In this document: one piece after another, positions 25,125-33,791 of the stretch
How the letters are laid out: each line of letters opens with the position of its first letter
How positions within the stretch are numbered: position 1 is the first letter of the stretch
Assembly (NCBI GenBank): GCA_013287085.1
Contig: JABDEM010000007.1
Coordinates: 1 to 55,533, forward strand
DNA length: 55,533 nt
Reading direction: 5' to 3'
Origin: Gammaproteobacteria bacterium
GTDB lineage: Bacteria; Pseudomonadota; Gammaproteobacteria; DSM-16500
Program-made: the position numbers and the translations under genes
Notes under the pieces: generated by a model
The model's input: only the letters and a program-made list of their open reading frames with translations
Database searches by the model: none
What the model was told of the DNA's origin: nothing

Positions 25125-26251
25125 TAGGGTTAGAAAAAAAATTAGGTGAAAACCAATCTATTATAGAGGATTGGTTTTTGACTCAATGGAAAAAAACGCC
25201 TGCTCCTGTTTATGGTTCAGTGGATTTACGCAACGCCGGGTTTAAACTAGCGCCCGTTGATATGAATTTATTTCCAGCTGGATTTAATAATTTAAATCCT
25301 CAATGTATTCCGCTTTCAGTAGAAGCGGCGAGATCAGTTTTGCCCTCTAAAGCAAAACGTATTTTATTGATTCCAGAAAATCATACGCGAAATTTATTTT
25401 ATTGGGAAAATATCAAAGTCTTGATTGAAATTATAACTCAAGCGGGTTTTGAAGTTAAAGTCGGTTCTTTGGTGCCTATTGATCAGGTAGAAATGGTGCA
25501 ACGCAAGCAAAATAAACTGGGTGTTAAGGATTTTGTTGCAGATCTTGTTTTATTAAATAATGATTTGTCTGAGGGTATTCCAGATTTATTGCAAGACTTA
25601 GAGCAGCCAGTATTGCCGTTGCCAAAATTGGGCTGGAGTTTTCGTTCTAAAGCGAAATATTTTAAATATTATAATGATGTGAGTCACGAATTTGCAAAAT
25701 TGATTGATATCGATCCATGGATTATTTCACCTCTTTTTCGCCGCTGTACTAAAGTTGATTTTATGCAGCGCGAAGGGGAGGCTTGTGTCGCAGAGCATAC
25801 CCAAGAATTGCTGAGCGCTATTCAGCAAAAATATGATGAATATAAAATTGATTACAAACCTTTTGTGATGGTTAAAGCCGATGCAGGCACTTATGGGATG
25901 GCAATTATGACTGCCTATTCAGCCGATGATTTAAGAAATTTAAATCGTAAACAACGCACGAATATGTCAAAAACCAAAGGTGGAAAACCCGTAGGCCAGG
26001 TTATTATTCAAGAAGGGGTTTATACTTTTGAAACTTTTAAAGAAAATGCAGTCGCAGAACCGGTCGTATATTTGTGGGGAGAAAAAGCAGTAGGGGGTTT
26101 TTATCGTGTTCATAAAGAACGGGGTAGAGATGAAAATTTAAATTCACCGGGCATGCAATTTGAGCCTTTAGTTTTTTCAAAAAACGGTGCTTTAGACGTG
26201 ATTGCGCGTTTGAGTATGTTAGCAGCCGCGCGAGAAACCATGGAGTTATAA
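25121..26251 (+). CDS. gshA: Glutamate-cysteine ligase (proteobacterial ferrooxidans-type)
   Basis: First step of glutathione synthesis. The 376-residue protein belongs to the GshA family first seen in Acidithiobacillus ferrooxidans, not to the E. coli type: VDLRNAGFKLAPVDMNLFPAGFNNL, LLIPENHTRNLFYWEN and MVKADAGTYGMAIM are its marks. A TTG at 25115 is also in frame, but the TTG at 25121 overlaps the dsbD stop as TTGA and lies nine bases from AGGAG, so I prefer it. gshB starts four bases after the stop. Together dsbD-gshA-gshB form a thiol-redox operon. Confidence 0.92.
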   Translation: MIGLEKKLGENQSIIEDWFLTQWKKTPAPVYGSVDLRNAGFKLAPVDMNLFPAGFNNLNPQCIPLSVEAARSVLPSKAKRILLIPENHTRNLFYWENIKVLIEIITQAGFEVKVGSLVPIDQVEMVQRKQNKLGVKDFVADLVLLNNDLSEGIPDLLQDLEQPVLPLPKLGWSFRSKAKYFKYYNDVSHEFAKLIDIDPWIISPLFRRCTKVDFMQREGEACVAEHTQELLSAIQQKYDEYKIDYKPFVMVKADAGTYGMAIMTAYSADDLRNLNRKQRTNMSKTKGGKPVGQVIIQEGVYTFETFKENAVAEPVVYLWGEKAVGGFYRVHKERGRDENLNSPGMQFEPLVFSKNGALDVIARLSMLAAARETMEL

Positions 26252-26254
26252 ACA

Positions 26255-27202
26255 ATGACGATTAAGCTCGGTGTGATCATGGATCCTATTGCATCGATTC
26301 ATTATAAAAAAGATAGTACGCTTGCGCTTTTGTGGGAAGCCTCCCAAAGACATTGGGAGATTTTTTATTTTGAACCCGGTGATTTGTTTTTAAAAGACGG
26401 CAAAGCTTATGGGCATGCAAAATCATTAAAAGTTTTTCGCGATGATAAAAAATGGTTTGAATTAGGAAAAGAAAAAACACTAGATTTGACAGAATTAGAT
26501 ATTATTTTGATGCGTAAAGATCCCCCCGTCGATTTAAGTTATTTTTATGTGACGCAAATTCTGGATTTTGCCGTACAAGCAGGCGTGTTGGTCGCTAATA
26601 ACCCACAAGTTTTGCGCGACGCTAATGAAAAAATATTTGCCTCACAATTTGCAGAATGCGGTCCGCCTACTTTAATTAGTAAAAACATGAGGGATTTAAA
26701 AGAATTTCTAGCAGAACAAAAAGAAATAGTTGCCAAGCCTTTGCATGGCATGGGCGGGGAATCCGTTTTTTATTTACGTTATCCGGATATTAATGCCTCA
26801 GTTGTTTTTGAATTATTAACTCAGCGCGAAAAACAATTTGCGATGGTGCAAAAATTTATTCCTGAAATTCGATCAGGAGACAAAAGAATTATATTGATTG
26901 ATGGAAATCCAGTGCCTTTTGCTCTGGCGCGCATTCCTGCCACTAATGAATTGCGCGGCAATTTGGCGGCGGGTGCTAAAGGGATAGCACAACCTCTCTC
27001 GGATCGTGATCGTTGGATATGCGAGCAAGTGGGACCTTATTTCAGAGACAAGGGTTTATATTTTGTGGGTATAGATGTGATTGGCGATTATCTTACGGAA
27101 ATCAATGTGACCAGTCCAACTTGTATTCGTGAGTTAGACGAACAATGTGATTTAAATATCAGTGCAACTTTATTAGATTGTTTGGAATCGCGCCTTCAAT
27201 GA
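26255..27202 (+). CDS. gshB: Glutathione synthetase
   Basis: Joins gamma-glutamylcysteine and glycine with ATP. The 315-residue ATP-grasp protein opens with LGVIMDPIASIHYKKDSTLA, has ILMRKDPPVDLSYFYVTQIL in the substrate domain, VAKPLHGMGGESVF in the ATP-grasp P-loop and EINVTSPTCIRELD near the end with the metal-binding Glu and Asn. It directly follows gshA and overlaps dprA by four bases. Confidence 0.96.
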   Translation: MTIKLGVIMDPIASIHYKKDSTLALLWEASQRHWEIFYFEPGDLFLKDGKAYGHAKSLKVFRDDKKWFELGKEKTLDLTELDIILMRKDPPVDLSYFYVTQILDFAVQAGVLVANNPQVLRDANEKIFASQFAECGPPTLISKNMRDLKEFLAEQKEIVAKPLHGMGGESVFYLRYPDINASVVFELLTQREKQFAMVQKFIPEIRSGDKRIILIDGNPVPFALARIPATNELRGNLAAGAKGIAQPLSDRDRWICEQVGPYFRDKGLYFVGIDVIGDYLTEINVTSPTCIRELDEQCDLNISATLLDCLESRLQ

Positions 27203-28263
27203 ATAATACACTTTACTGGGTTGCCTCAACTTATTTAGCAGGCATAGGTCCAGTTCGATTAAAAAAGGGCCTAGAAAATTTTGATGGAGACATCAAAAAA
27301 TTCTTTTCAGCCCAAGCTTCTGAATTGACCAAAAGTATTAATTTAAAAAAAATTGAAAATGATTTGGCTTGGTGTGAAAAAAATAATTGTCATGTTTTAA
27401 CCTGGGAAGATCAGCGTTATCCAAAACTTTTAGCGGAAATATCGGCGCCACCGGTTCTTTATGCTTTGGGAGACGTTGAATTACTGAATCAAGCCCAAAT
27501 AGCAATGGTCGGAACCCGCCATCCAACTGCTTCTGGGATCGAAACCGCAGAACAGTTTGCTTATGCTTTAACAGAAGCAGGATTGGTCGTGACCAGTGGT
27601 TTGGCTTTAGGGATTGATACCGCAAGTCATGGGGGAGCACTCGCTGCCAATGGGAAAACCATTGCTGTCATGGGGACGGGGTTAAAACATATTTACCCTA
27701 AATCAAACGATGAGCTCGCACAAAAAATTAGTAAGCAAGGGGTATTGGTTTCCGAGTTCCCTTTAGAAACCGCTCCAAAACCTAGCAATTTCCCCTTAAG
27801 AAATCGCTTAATCAGCGGCTTAAGTTTAGGGGTATTAGTGGTTGAAGCAGCGGTGAAAAGTGGCTCGCTCATTACGGCGCGTTTTGCCGCAGAACAAGGT
27901 CGTGAAGTCTTTGCAATTCCAAGCTCGATTCACCATCCTTTAGCCAAAGGCTGCCACCAATTGATTCGCCAGGGTGCAAAATTAGTGGAAAATGTAGAAG
28001 ATATATTGGTAGAATTGGCGCCCTTGCGGGATACCCTATGCAAACCGTTGCCGAAACCAACTGTTTTAAAAGCGGATTTAGCGGGAGATTTGGATGATAT
28101 TCAAAAACAATTACTCACGCAAATTGGCTATGAATCTACGGCATTTAATACTATTGTGATACGAAGTGGATTGACGTCAGGCGAAGTTTCATCCATTCTG
28201 TTATCATTAGAATTAAAAGGTTATGTTGATACGGTGCTTGGGGGATATTGTAGGCGTCATTAA
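27199..28263 (+). CDS. dprA: DNA processing protein DprA/Smf
   Basis: Loads RecA on incoming single-stranded DNA during natural transformation. The 354-residue protein has an N-terminal helical region, the Rossmann-like core with MVGTRHPTASGIETA and VTSGLALGIDTASHGGAL, PLRNRLISGLSLGVLVVEAA, and a C-terminal winged-helix-like part (residues about 290-350). The ATG at 27199 overlaps the gshB stop as ATGA; a TTG seven codons upstream is less likely. The gene being intact suggests, but does not prove, competence. Confidence 0.94.
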   Translation: MNNTLYWVASTYLAGIGPVRLKKGLENFDGDIKKFFSAQASELTKSINLKKIENDLAWCEKNNCHVLTWEDQRYPKLLAEISAPPVLYALGDVELLNQAQIAMVGTRHPTASGIETAEQFAYALTEAGLVVTSGLALGIDTASHGGALAANGKTIAVMGTGLKHIYPKSNDELAQKISKQGVLVSEFPLETAPKPSNFPLRNRLISGLSLGVLVVEAAVKSGSLITARFAAEQGREVFAIPSSIHHPLAKGCHQLIRQGAKLVENVEDILVELAPLRDTLCKPLPKPTVLKADLAGDLDDIQKQLLTQIGYESTAFNTIVIRSGLTSGEVSSILLSLELKGYVDTVLGGYCRRH

Positions 28264-28278
28264 CGAAGTGCTGGAAAT

Positions 28279-28746
28279 ATGTTTGAAATATTAATGTTTT
28301 TATTTGAAAATTATATGGATGCGGGTGTGTCATTAAAATCTGACAACGATGCAGTCGTCACCGAATTACAACGGGTTGGTTTTGATCGTGATGAGATAGA
28401 TCGCGCTTTGGATTGGTTAGATGGTCTAGACCGTTTTCAACAAGAAGTTCATTCGGGGCCTAAGATAACTTCACAATCGATACGTCATTTTTTACCTTTT
28501 GAAAGAGAACAATTTGGGATGGAAGGATTAGATTTTTTAATTCATCTAGAACGATTAGGAATTGTCGATTCAGCCACACGTGAAATTGTGATTGATCGTG
28601 TTGTTGCACTAGATACCCGAGAAGTAGATTTGGGTCGTATCAAGTGGGTTATATTAATGGTTTTATTCAATCAACCTGATAAAAAAGCTGCATTATCATT
28701 ATTACAAGATATGATTTTGGCAGAAGCATTTGATGCGCTGCACTGA
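28279..28746 (+). CDS. smg: Smg family protein (DUF494)
   Basis: A 155-residue helical protein of the Smg family, recognised by MFEILMFLFENYMD at the start and the context dprA-smg-topA, conserved across gammaproteobacteria. Its function is not established. It is 15 bases after dprA and 14 before topA, within one transcript. Confidence 0.92.
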   Translation: MFEILMFLFENYMDAGVSLKSDNDAVVTELQRVGFDRDEIDRALDWLDGLDRFQQEVHSGPKITSQSIRHFLPFEREQFGMEGLDFLIHLERLGIVDSATREIVIDRVVALDTREVDLGRIKWVILMVLFNQPDKKAALSLLQDMILAEAFDALH

Positions 28747-28760
28747 GGAAAAACTCTGCC

Positions 28761-31049
28761 ATGTCAAAAAATTTAGTTATTGTTGAATCTCCTGCAAAAG
28801 CAAAGACGATTAAAAAATATTTAGGTACCGGTTTTGATGTGATTGCCTCTTATGGTCACGTGCGTGATTTATTGCCTAAAGAAGGCGCGGTAGACCCTGA
28901 AAATCATTTTGCTATGCGTTATGAACTCATTGAGAAAAATGAAAAACATGTGGCGGCTATTGTCAAAGCCATGAAAAAAGCCGATGCGCTTTATCTCGCA
29001 ACCGATCCGGATCGCGAAGGGGAAGCCATTTCTTGGCATATTTATGAAATTTTACGCGAAAAAGAATTGCTCGAAAAGAAAGATGTCCATCGGGTGGTTT
29101 TCCATGAAATTACTAAATCAGCGGTAAAAGCCGCGGTCGATCATCCGCGTGAAATTTCTATGGATTTAGTGAATTCGCAACAAGCCAGACGCGCGCTAGA
29201 TTTTCTGGTGGGATTTAATTTATCGCCGTTATTGTGGCGTAAAATTAGAAGAGGTTTATCTGCAGGGCGTGTACAAAGCCCAGCGTTGCGCATGATTGTA
29301 GAGCGCGAAGAAGAAATTGAACGTTTTGTTGCCGAAGAATATTGGGATATAGAAGCCGCTGTTCAATCCAAAAAACAAGCATTTTCTGCCAAATTAACCA
29401 TGTATGATGGAAATAAGCTCGAGCAGTTTTCGATTACTAATGATAAAGACGCAGAAAAAACCAAAAAAGCTTTAATTAAAGCAGCAGATGGCAAATTAGC
29501 CGTCGTTAAAGTGGATAAGAAACAGCGTAAACGAAATCCAACCGCGCCTTTTATTACGTCTACTTTGCAACAAGAAGCCGCGCGTAAATTAGGATTTACT
29601 GCACAACGTACGATGCGTACCGCACAAAATCTTTATGAAGGTATTGATGTAGGTAGTGGAGCGCAAGGTTTAATTACTTATATGCGTACGGATTCCGTGA
29701 ATTTAGCTCAGGAAGCGATTGCTGAAATTCGTCAATTTATACAAGATAAATACGGCAAAGAAAATTTACCTGATGAAGCCCGAATTTATAAAACCAAATC
29801 TAAGAATGCTCAAGAAGCGCATGAAGCGATTCGTCCGACTTCGGTGACTTCAACTCCGGATGCTATAAAAGAATATTTAAGCGACGATCAATTTAAATTA
29901 TATGATTTAATTTGGAAACGTACGGTGTCTTCGCAAATGATCTCAGCAACTTATGATACGGTGGCTGTAGATATGCAAGCAGGGACCAAAGAACATTTCT
30001 TTCGTGCTAATGGTTCCGTCGTGACGGATCCTGGTTTTATGAGAGTGTATCGTGAAGATGAAGATGATGCTAAAGCTACGACTAATGATGAAGATAGAAT
30101 TTTACCCCCTTTAGTAGTGGGCGATATTGTGGATCTCAACGATGTCATCTGTAACCAGCATTTCACTGAGCCACCACCGCGTTATGGTGAAGCTTCATTG
30201 ATTAAAGCCTTAGAAGAGCATGGTATTGGCAGGCCTTCAACCTATGCGAGCATTATCGCAACCTTGCAGCATAGAGAATATGTGACTTTAGAAACTAAGC
30301 GTTTCCGCCCAACGGATGTAGGGCGTATTGTGAATAAGTTTTTAACCCAATATTTTACCCAATATGTCGATTATGCTTTTACGGCTCAATTAGAAGATGA
30401 ATTAGACGCTGTCTCACGGGGTGAAAAAGAATGGGTGCCCTTACTTGAAATATTTTGGGGAAATTTTAAACCCTTAGTGGATGAAATTGGTGAAACCGTT
30501 TCACGTAAAGATGTGACTCATGAAGCCATGGATGAGATGTGTCCGGATTGCGGTAAACCCCTTTCTATTCGTTTAGGCAGATACAATCGATTTATTGGTT
30601 GTACCGCTTATCCTGAATGTAAATATACGCGCAGTATAGAAAATGAGGGTGACACTCCTGCTGAGCCTTTACCGGTTATCGAAGGACGTGTTTGCCCACA
30701 ATGTAATTCCCCTTTAGTGATTAAGAATGGACGCTATGGAAAATTTATTGGCTGTAGCAATTATCCTACTTGTCGTTTTATAGAATCCCTGCAAAAACCA
30801 GCGGATACGGGTGTGGATTGTCCTGAATGTAATCAGGGCAAAATGCTGAAAAGAAAATCGCGTAAGGGTAAAATCTTTTTCTCTTGTGCTCGCTACCCAG
30901 ACTGTAAATACGCCACTTGGAATGAACCCGTTGCTAAACCCTGCCCTAAATGCGCTTGGCCTATTTTAACGATTAAAGTGACTAAAAAGCGCGGTACGGA
31001 ATTAGTTTGTCCAAGACAGACTTGTGGGTATGTGGGTCCTGCGGATTAA
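28761..31049 (+). CDS. topA: DNA topoisomerase I
   Basis: Type IA enzyme that relaxes negative supercoils. The 762 residues comprise the TOPRIM domain (VIVESPAKAKTIKKYLG at 5-21; acidic triad in LATDPDREGEA), the catalytic tyrosine in LITYMRTDSVNL near residue 304, and four C-terminal zinc ribbons: CPDCGKPL, CPQCNSPL, CPECNQGK and CPKCAWPI each paired with a second Cys set. The stop codon touches the A-run that forms the terminator of a minus-strand small RNA, so the two transcripts converge with almost no space. Confidence 0.97.
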   Translation: MSKNLVIVESPAKAKTIKKYLGTGFDVIASYGHVRDLLPKEGAVDPENHFAMRYELIEKNEKHVAAIVKAMKKADALYLATDPDREGEAISWHIYEILREKELLEKKDVHRVVFHEITKSAVKAAVDHPREISMDLVNSQQARRALDFLVGFNLSPLLWRKIRRGLSAGRVQSPALRMIVEREEEIERFVAEEYWDIEAAVQSKKQAFSAKLTMYDGNKLEQFSITNDKDAEKTKKALIKAADGKLAVVKVDKKQRKRNPTAPFITSTLQQEAARKLGFTAQRTMRTAQNLYEGIDVGSGAQGLITYMRTDSVNLAQEAIAEIRQFIQDKYGKENLPDEARIYKTKSKNAQEAHEAIRPTSVTSTPDAIKEYLSDDQFKLYDLIWKRTVSSQMISATYDTVAVDMQAGTKEHFFRANGSVVTDPGFMRVYREDEDDAKATTNDEDRILPPLVVGDIVDLNDVICNQHFTEPPPRYGEASLIKALEEHGIGRPSTYASIIATLQHREYVTLETKRFRPTDVGRIVNKFLTQYFTQYVDYAFTAQLEDELDAVSRGEKEWVPLLEIFWGNFKPLVDEIGETVSRKDVTHEAMDEMCPDCGKPLSIRLGRYNRFIGCTAYPECKYTRSIENEGDTPAEPLPVIEGRVCPQCNSPLVIKNGRYGKFIGCSNYPTCRFIESLQKPADTGVDCPECNQGKMLKRKSRKGKIFFSCARYPDCKYATWNEPVAKPCPKCAWPILTIKVTKKRGTELVCPRQTCGYVGPAD

Positions 31050-31081
31050 AAAAAAGGGCGGTAATTTTTCAATTACCGCCC
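31048..31081 (-). terminator. Terminator of the CsrA-binding small RNA
   Basis: An 11-base-pair perfect stem GGGCGGTAATT / AATTACCGCCC with a four-base loop. On the minus strand it is followed by eight T. On the plus strand, after topA, it has no T-run, so it is designed for a minus-strand transcript. Confidence 0.88.
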
Positions 31082-31185
31082 AACTTATTCATTGGCAATC
31101 CTTGCCAACATATCCATCCATGAACACACAAAACGAGGAGTGGTTGCACAAGTCCTTTATTGCAGTGTAGTCAATCCTTGACCAC
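31048..31185 (-). ncRNA. RsmY/RsmZ-like CsrA-sequestering small RNA
   Basis: A transcript of about 136 bases predicted from three linked signs on the minus strand. A perfect -10 TATAAT lies at 31197-31192. A strong terminator (GGGCGGTAATT / AATTACCGCCC followed by eight T) lies at 31081-31048. Between them are five GGA motifs. The RNA would begin with a stem GUGGUCAA / UUGACUAC closing a GGA loop (31185-31167). A second perfect hairpin UUGGCAA-GGA-UUGCCAA is at 31108-31092. AUGGAUGGAU and AAAGGAC lie between. CAAGGAUUG and CAUGGAUG match the CsrA binding consensus. No reading frame fits. Size, motif count, loop placement and terminator are those of the RsmY/RsmZ RNAs that titrate CsrA under GacA/LetA control in Pseudomonas and Legionella. 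Confidence 0.85.
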
Positions 31186-31191
31186 AAAAGA

Positions 31192-31259
31192 ATTATACTA
31201 ATCTTTAGAGTGAATACTTTTGTTTTATGGACAGTTTTAAAATTAGAAAATAATTCTTA
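31192..31259 (-). promoter_or_regulatory. Promoter of the small RNA with a possible GacA/LetA site
   Basis: TATAAT at 31197-31192 has no good -35, as in activator-dependent promoters. Upstream, 31243-31259 reads TTAGAA-AATAA-TTCTTA on the plus strand, an imperfect palindrome like the LetA/GacA site (TNAGAAATTTCTNA) but with three extra central bases. Weak on its own; its position before an Rsm-like RNA makes it worth noting. Confidence 0.4.
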
Positions 31260-31460
31260 TGCTATTTAATTTATTAAAATCAAATGGTTATAATTAAAAC
31301 AGCCCATGAAAGGCTAATTCCTGACCAGAAGTACTGATATTTTCCTTTTTCATATAGGGTAAATGGCTTACAAGAATACAGGTTGGATTGGTAATGAGGA
31401 TTTATTGCAACTTTCCTGAAACCCGCGATAATACGTGTTCACTCATAGAAGACTAAAGAC
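31200..31460. other. Intergenic stretch between the small RNA promoter and argS
   Basis: Together with the small RNA this is the only gap over 300 bases without a protein gene (31050-31460). Beyond the sRNA promoter elements and a putative argS promoter I see only AT-rich sequence and a weak AGCC...GGCT hairpin near 31302-31315. No reading frame, tRNA or riboswitch is evident. Confidence 0.5.
31405..31432 (+). promoter_or_regulatory. Candidate argS promoter
   Basis: TTGCAA (31405-31410), 16 bases, GATAAT (31427-31432), with argS starting 29 bases later. Confidence 0.5.
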
Positions 31461-33209
31461 ATGATAAAACAACATATTGCAGAATTAATTCAACAAGCGC
31501 TCTCTAAACTAAACATCTCGAGCGAGAGCCAGACAATACAAATTGATGCGACTAAAGACGCTAAATTTGGTGATTTTTCTTGTAATATTGCCTTATTGTT
31601 AGCAAAACAAACGCAAAAAAAGCCTAGGGAATTAGCTGAGCTTATCGTTTCTGCTTTAGAAGCTTCTCCTAAAGTGGCAAAAGTTGAAATTGCAGGTCCT
31701 GGATTTATTAATTTCTTTTTAGCTAAAACCGCTTTTTATCAGTTGATCCCAGAAATTTTAAAAGCCGGTGATGAATATGGGAAAGCAGAATTAGGCCAGG
31801 GACAAAAAATTATTGTCGAATTTGTTTCTTCAAATCCAACTGGCCCCTTGCATGTAGGGCATGGACGTCATGCTGCCTATGGAGCTTCGGTTTGTAATTT
31901 ATTAGAAAAAATAGGCTATAAAGTTCATCGTGAATATTATGTGAATGATGCGGGTCGTCAGATGGATATTTTAACCGTGAGTGTTTGGTTGCGATATCTT
32001 TCTCTTTTAGGGGAATCTATTGTTTTTCCAGCCAATGCCTATCAAGGCGATTATGTGATTAATATCGCAAAATTATTAGTAGAAAAACAAAAAAAAGATT
32101 TACATACCCCTGCAGAAAAAGTGTTTTCAGGTTTGCCACCTGATGAGCCCGTGGGTGGTGATAAAGAAATTTATATTGATGCAGTGATTGATCGTGCCAA
32201 AGAAATATTAGGCGAAAAAAAATATGTCGCTGTGCTGCAATTTACTTTAGAAAATATTTTGGCCGATATTCGAGAAGATTTAGTAGAGTTTGGGGTTTCA
32301 TTTGATCAATGGTTTTCGGAACGGGAATTGGTTGGAACCGGTGTCATCGATCGATTGATAGAAAACTTACAAAAAGCCGGTTTTATCTACGAAAGAAATG
32401 GCGCTTTGTGGTTTAGGTCTACCGATTTTGATGATGAAAAAGATAGAGTATTACAGCGCGCCAATGGCCAAAGAACCTATTTTGCGAATGATTTAGCTTA
32501 TCATTTAAATAAATTTGAACGGGGTTTTGATCGGGCGATTACGATTGCAGGTTCAGATCACCATGGTTATGTGCCTAGAATGAAAGCAGGATTTAAAGCG
32601 CTGGGTTTGGATGCTAATAAACTTGCTTTTCCGTTGGTGCAATTTGTCACGCTTTATCGAGGCGGAAAACAAGCGCAAATGTCTACGCGTAGCGGTTCTT
32701 TTGTCACCTTACGTGAATTAAGAGAAGAAGTCGGGAAAGATGCGGCACGATTTTTTTATGTCACTCGAAAATGTGAGCAACACATGGATTTTGATTTAGA
32801 TTTAGCAAAATCACAATCCAATGAAAATCCTGTGTATTATATTCAATATGCTTATGCGCGAATTGCGAGTGTCTTTCGTCAATTGGCTGAAAAAAACTGG
32901 GTTTATGCAGAACTGATAGGGTTACAACATTTAGAATTATTAACAGAGCCCCACGAATTGCAATTATTAAGTACCTTGGCGCGTTATAGTGAAGTGATTA
33001 GAAATGCTGGTACTCAATATGAGCCCCACCAATTAACGCATTATTTACGTGAACTGGCTCAAGATTTTCATGGTTATTATAATTCAACTCAGTTTTTGGT
33101 GGAGGATGAAACCTTGCGAAATACACGGTTAACCCTAATTGTCGCGACACGCCAAATATTGTTTAATGGATTAACCTTGTTGGGCGTATCAGCCCCGGAT
33201 AGTATGTGA
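31461..33209 (+). CDS. argS: Arginyl-tRNA synthetase
   Basis: Charges tRNA-Arg. The 582-residue class I synthetase shows the N-terminal additional domain, then SSNPTGPLHVGHGRHAAYG with the HVGHG form of the HIGH motif near residue 130, the YVNDAGRQ motif, and QMSTRSGSFVTLREL in place of KMSKS, as usual for ArgRS. The C-terminal anticodon-binding domain ends LFNGLTLLGVSAPDSM. It heads a group argS-ftsN-like-hslVU-rpiA, though hslVU has its own promoter. Confidence 0.97.
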   Translation: MIKQHIAELIQQALSKLNISSESQTIQIDATKDAKFGDFSCNIALLLAKQTQKKPRELAELIVSALEASPKVAKVEIAGPGFINFFLAKTAFYQLIPEILKAGDEYGKAELGQGQKIIVEFVSSNPTGPLHVGHGRHAAYGASVCNLLEKIGYKVHREYYVNDAGRQMDILTVSVWLRYLSLLGESIVFPANAYQGDYVINIAKLLVEKQKKDLHTPAEKVFSGLPPDEPVGGDKEIYIDAVIDRAKEILGEKKYVAVLQFTLENILADIREDLVEFGVSFDQWFSERELVGTGVIDRLIENLQKAGFIYERNGALWFRSTDFDDEKDRVLQRANGQRTYFANDLAYHLNKFERGFDRAITIAGSDHHGYVPRMKAGFKALGLDANKLAFPLVQFVTLYRGGKQAQMSTRSGSFVTLRELREEVGKDAARFFYVTRKCEQHMDFDLDLAKSQSNENPVYYIQYAYARIASVFRQLAEKNWVYAELIGLQHLELLTEPHELQLLSTLARYSEVIRNAGTQYEPHQLTHYLRELAQDFHGYYNSTQFLVEDETLRNTRLTLIVATRQILFNGLTLLGVSAPDSM

Positions 33210-33730
33210 CAATGGACCAAGATTACGCGAAAAGATTTACTAGAAAACCGCCAAAAAAGCGCGCTAACTTTAAAAAAGTTATGCTGATCGCTGTTTTTTT
33301 GTTTGTTCTAGTCGGGATTATTGGCGTTGCTTGGAAAATGCATCTCTGGAATAAGCCTCATGTTTCAGCTTTTTTATCAAGACATCAAGAACCCCAAAAA
33401 GAAACGGCTCCCGATGTTCGCTTTTCTTTTTATGATGAATTGCCTACCATGCATATGAGCGTATCCAATCCGGTAAAAGAAACACCATCGCCTCCGCTAC
33501 AACCACCTTCACCGGGCTATTTTTTGCAGTTTGGGATCTTTAACGAGGCTGCACAGGCGGGGCAATTGCGACTTTCGCTTTTACTTTCAGGGATTGAGAC
33601 AAAAGTGGTAAAAGATGAGCAAAACTATCGATTATTACAGGGTCCTTATGAAACAATAGTCGAAGCTAAAGGATTTCAGCAAAAATGGCAAAAAAAGGGG
33701 ATAGAGACAGTCATAAAAAAAGCCGAATAA
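33206..33730 (+). CDS. SPOR-domain membrane protein, FtsN-like
   Basis: A 174-residue bitopic inner-membrane protein: short basic cytoplasmic N terminus (FTRKPPKKRANFKK), one membrane segment at about residues 26-46 (VMLIAVFLFVLVGIIGVAW), a Pro-rich periplasmic linker, and a C-terminal SPOR domain at about 105-172 (GYFLQFGIFNEAAQAGQLRL). SPOR domains bind denuded glycan strands at the division site. The place between argS and hslV is that of ftsN in many gammaproteobacteria. Start could be GTG 33206 (overlapping the argS stop) or ATG 33212; no clear ribosome-binding site decides. Confidence 0.85.
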   Translation: MTMDQDYAKRFTRKPPKKRANFKKVMLIAVFLFVLVGIIGVAWKMHLWNKPHVSAFLSRHQEPQKETAPDVRFSFYDELPTMHMSVSNPVKETPSPPLQPPSPGYFLQFGIFNEAAQAGQLRLSLLLSGIETKVVKDEQNYRLLQGPYETIVEAKGFQQKWQKKGIETVIKKAE

Positions 33731-33732
33731 CC

Positions 33733-33764
33733 CTTGGAATTTCATTGTTTAACCCCCATATAAT
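33733..33764 (+). promoter_or_regulatory. Heat-shock-like promoter of hslVU with overlapping sigma-70 -10
   Basis: CTTGGA (33733-33738), 15 bases, CCCCATAT (33754-33761) resembles an RpoH promoter. TATAAT (33759-33764) overlaps it and could serve sigma-70. hslV starts about 28 bases on. Confidence 0.6.
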
Positions 33765-33791
33765 AGACTAGATTGATGAGGAGAGACTCTC

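Noticed and set aside
31048..31081. Hairpin after topA read as the topA terminator
   Set aside because: There is no T-run on the plus strand; the eight T follow the stem only on the minus strand, where the small RNA ends.
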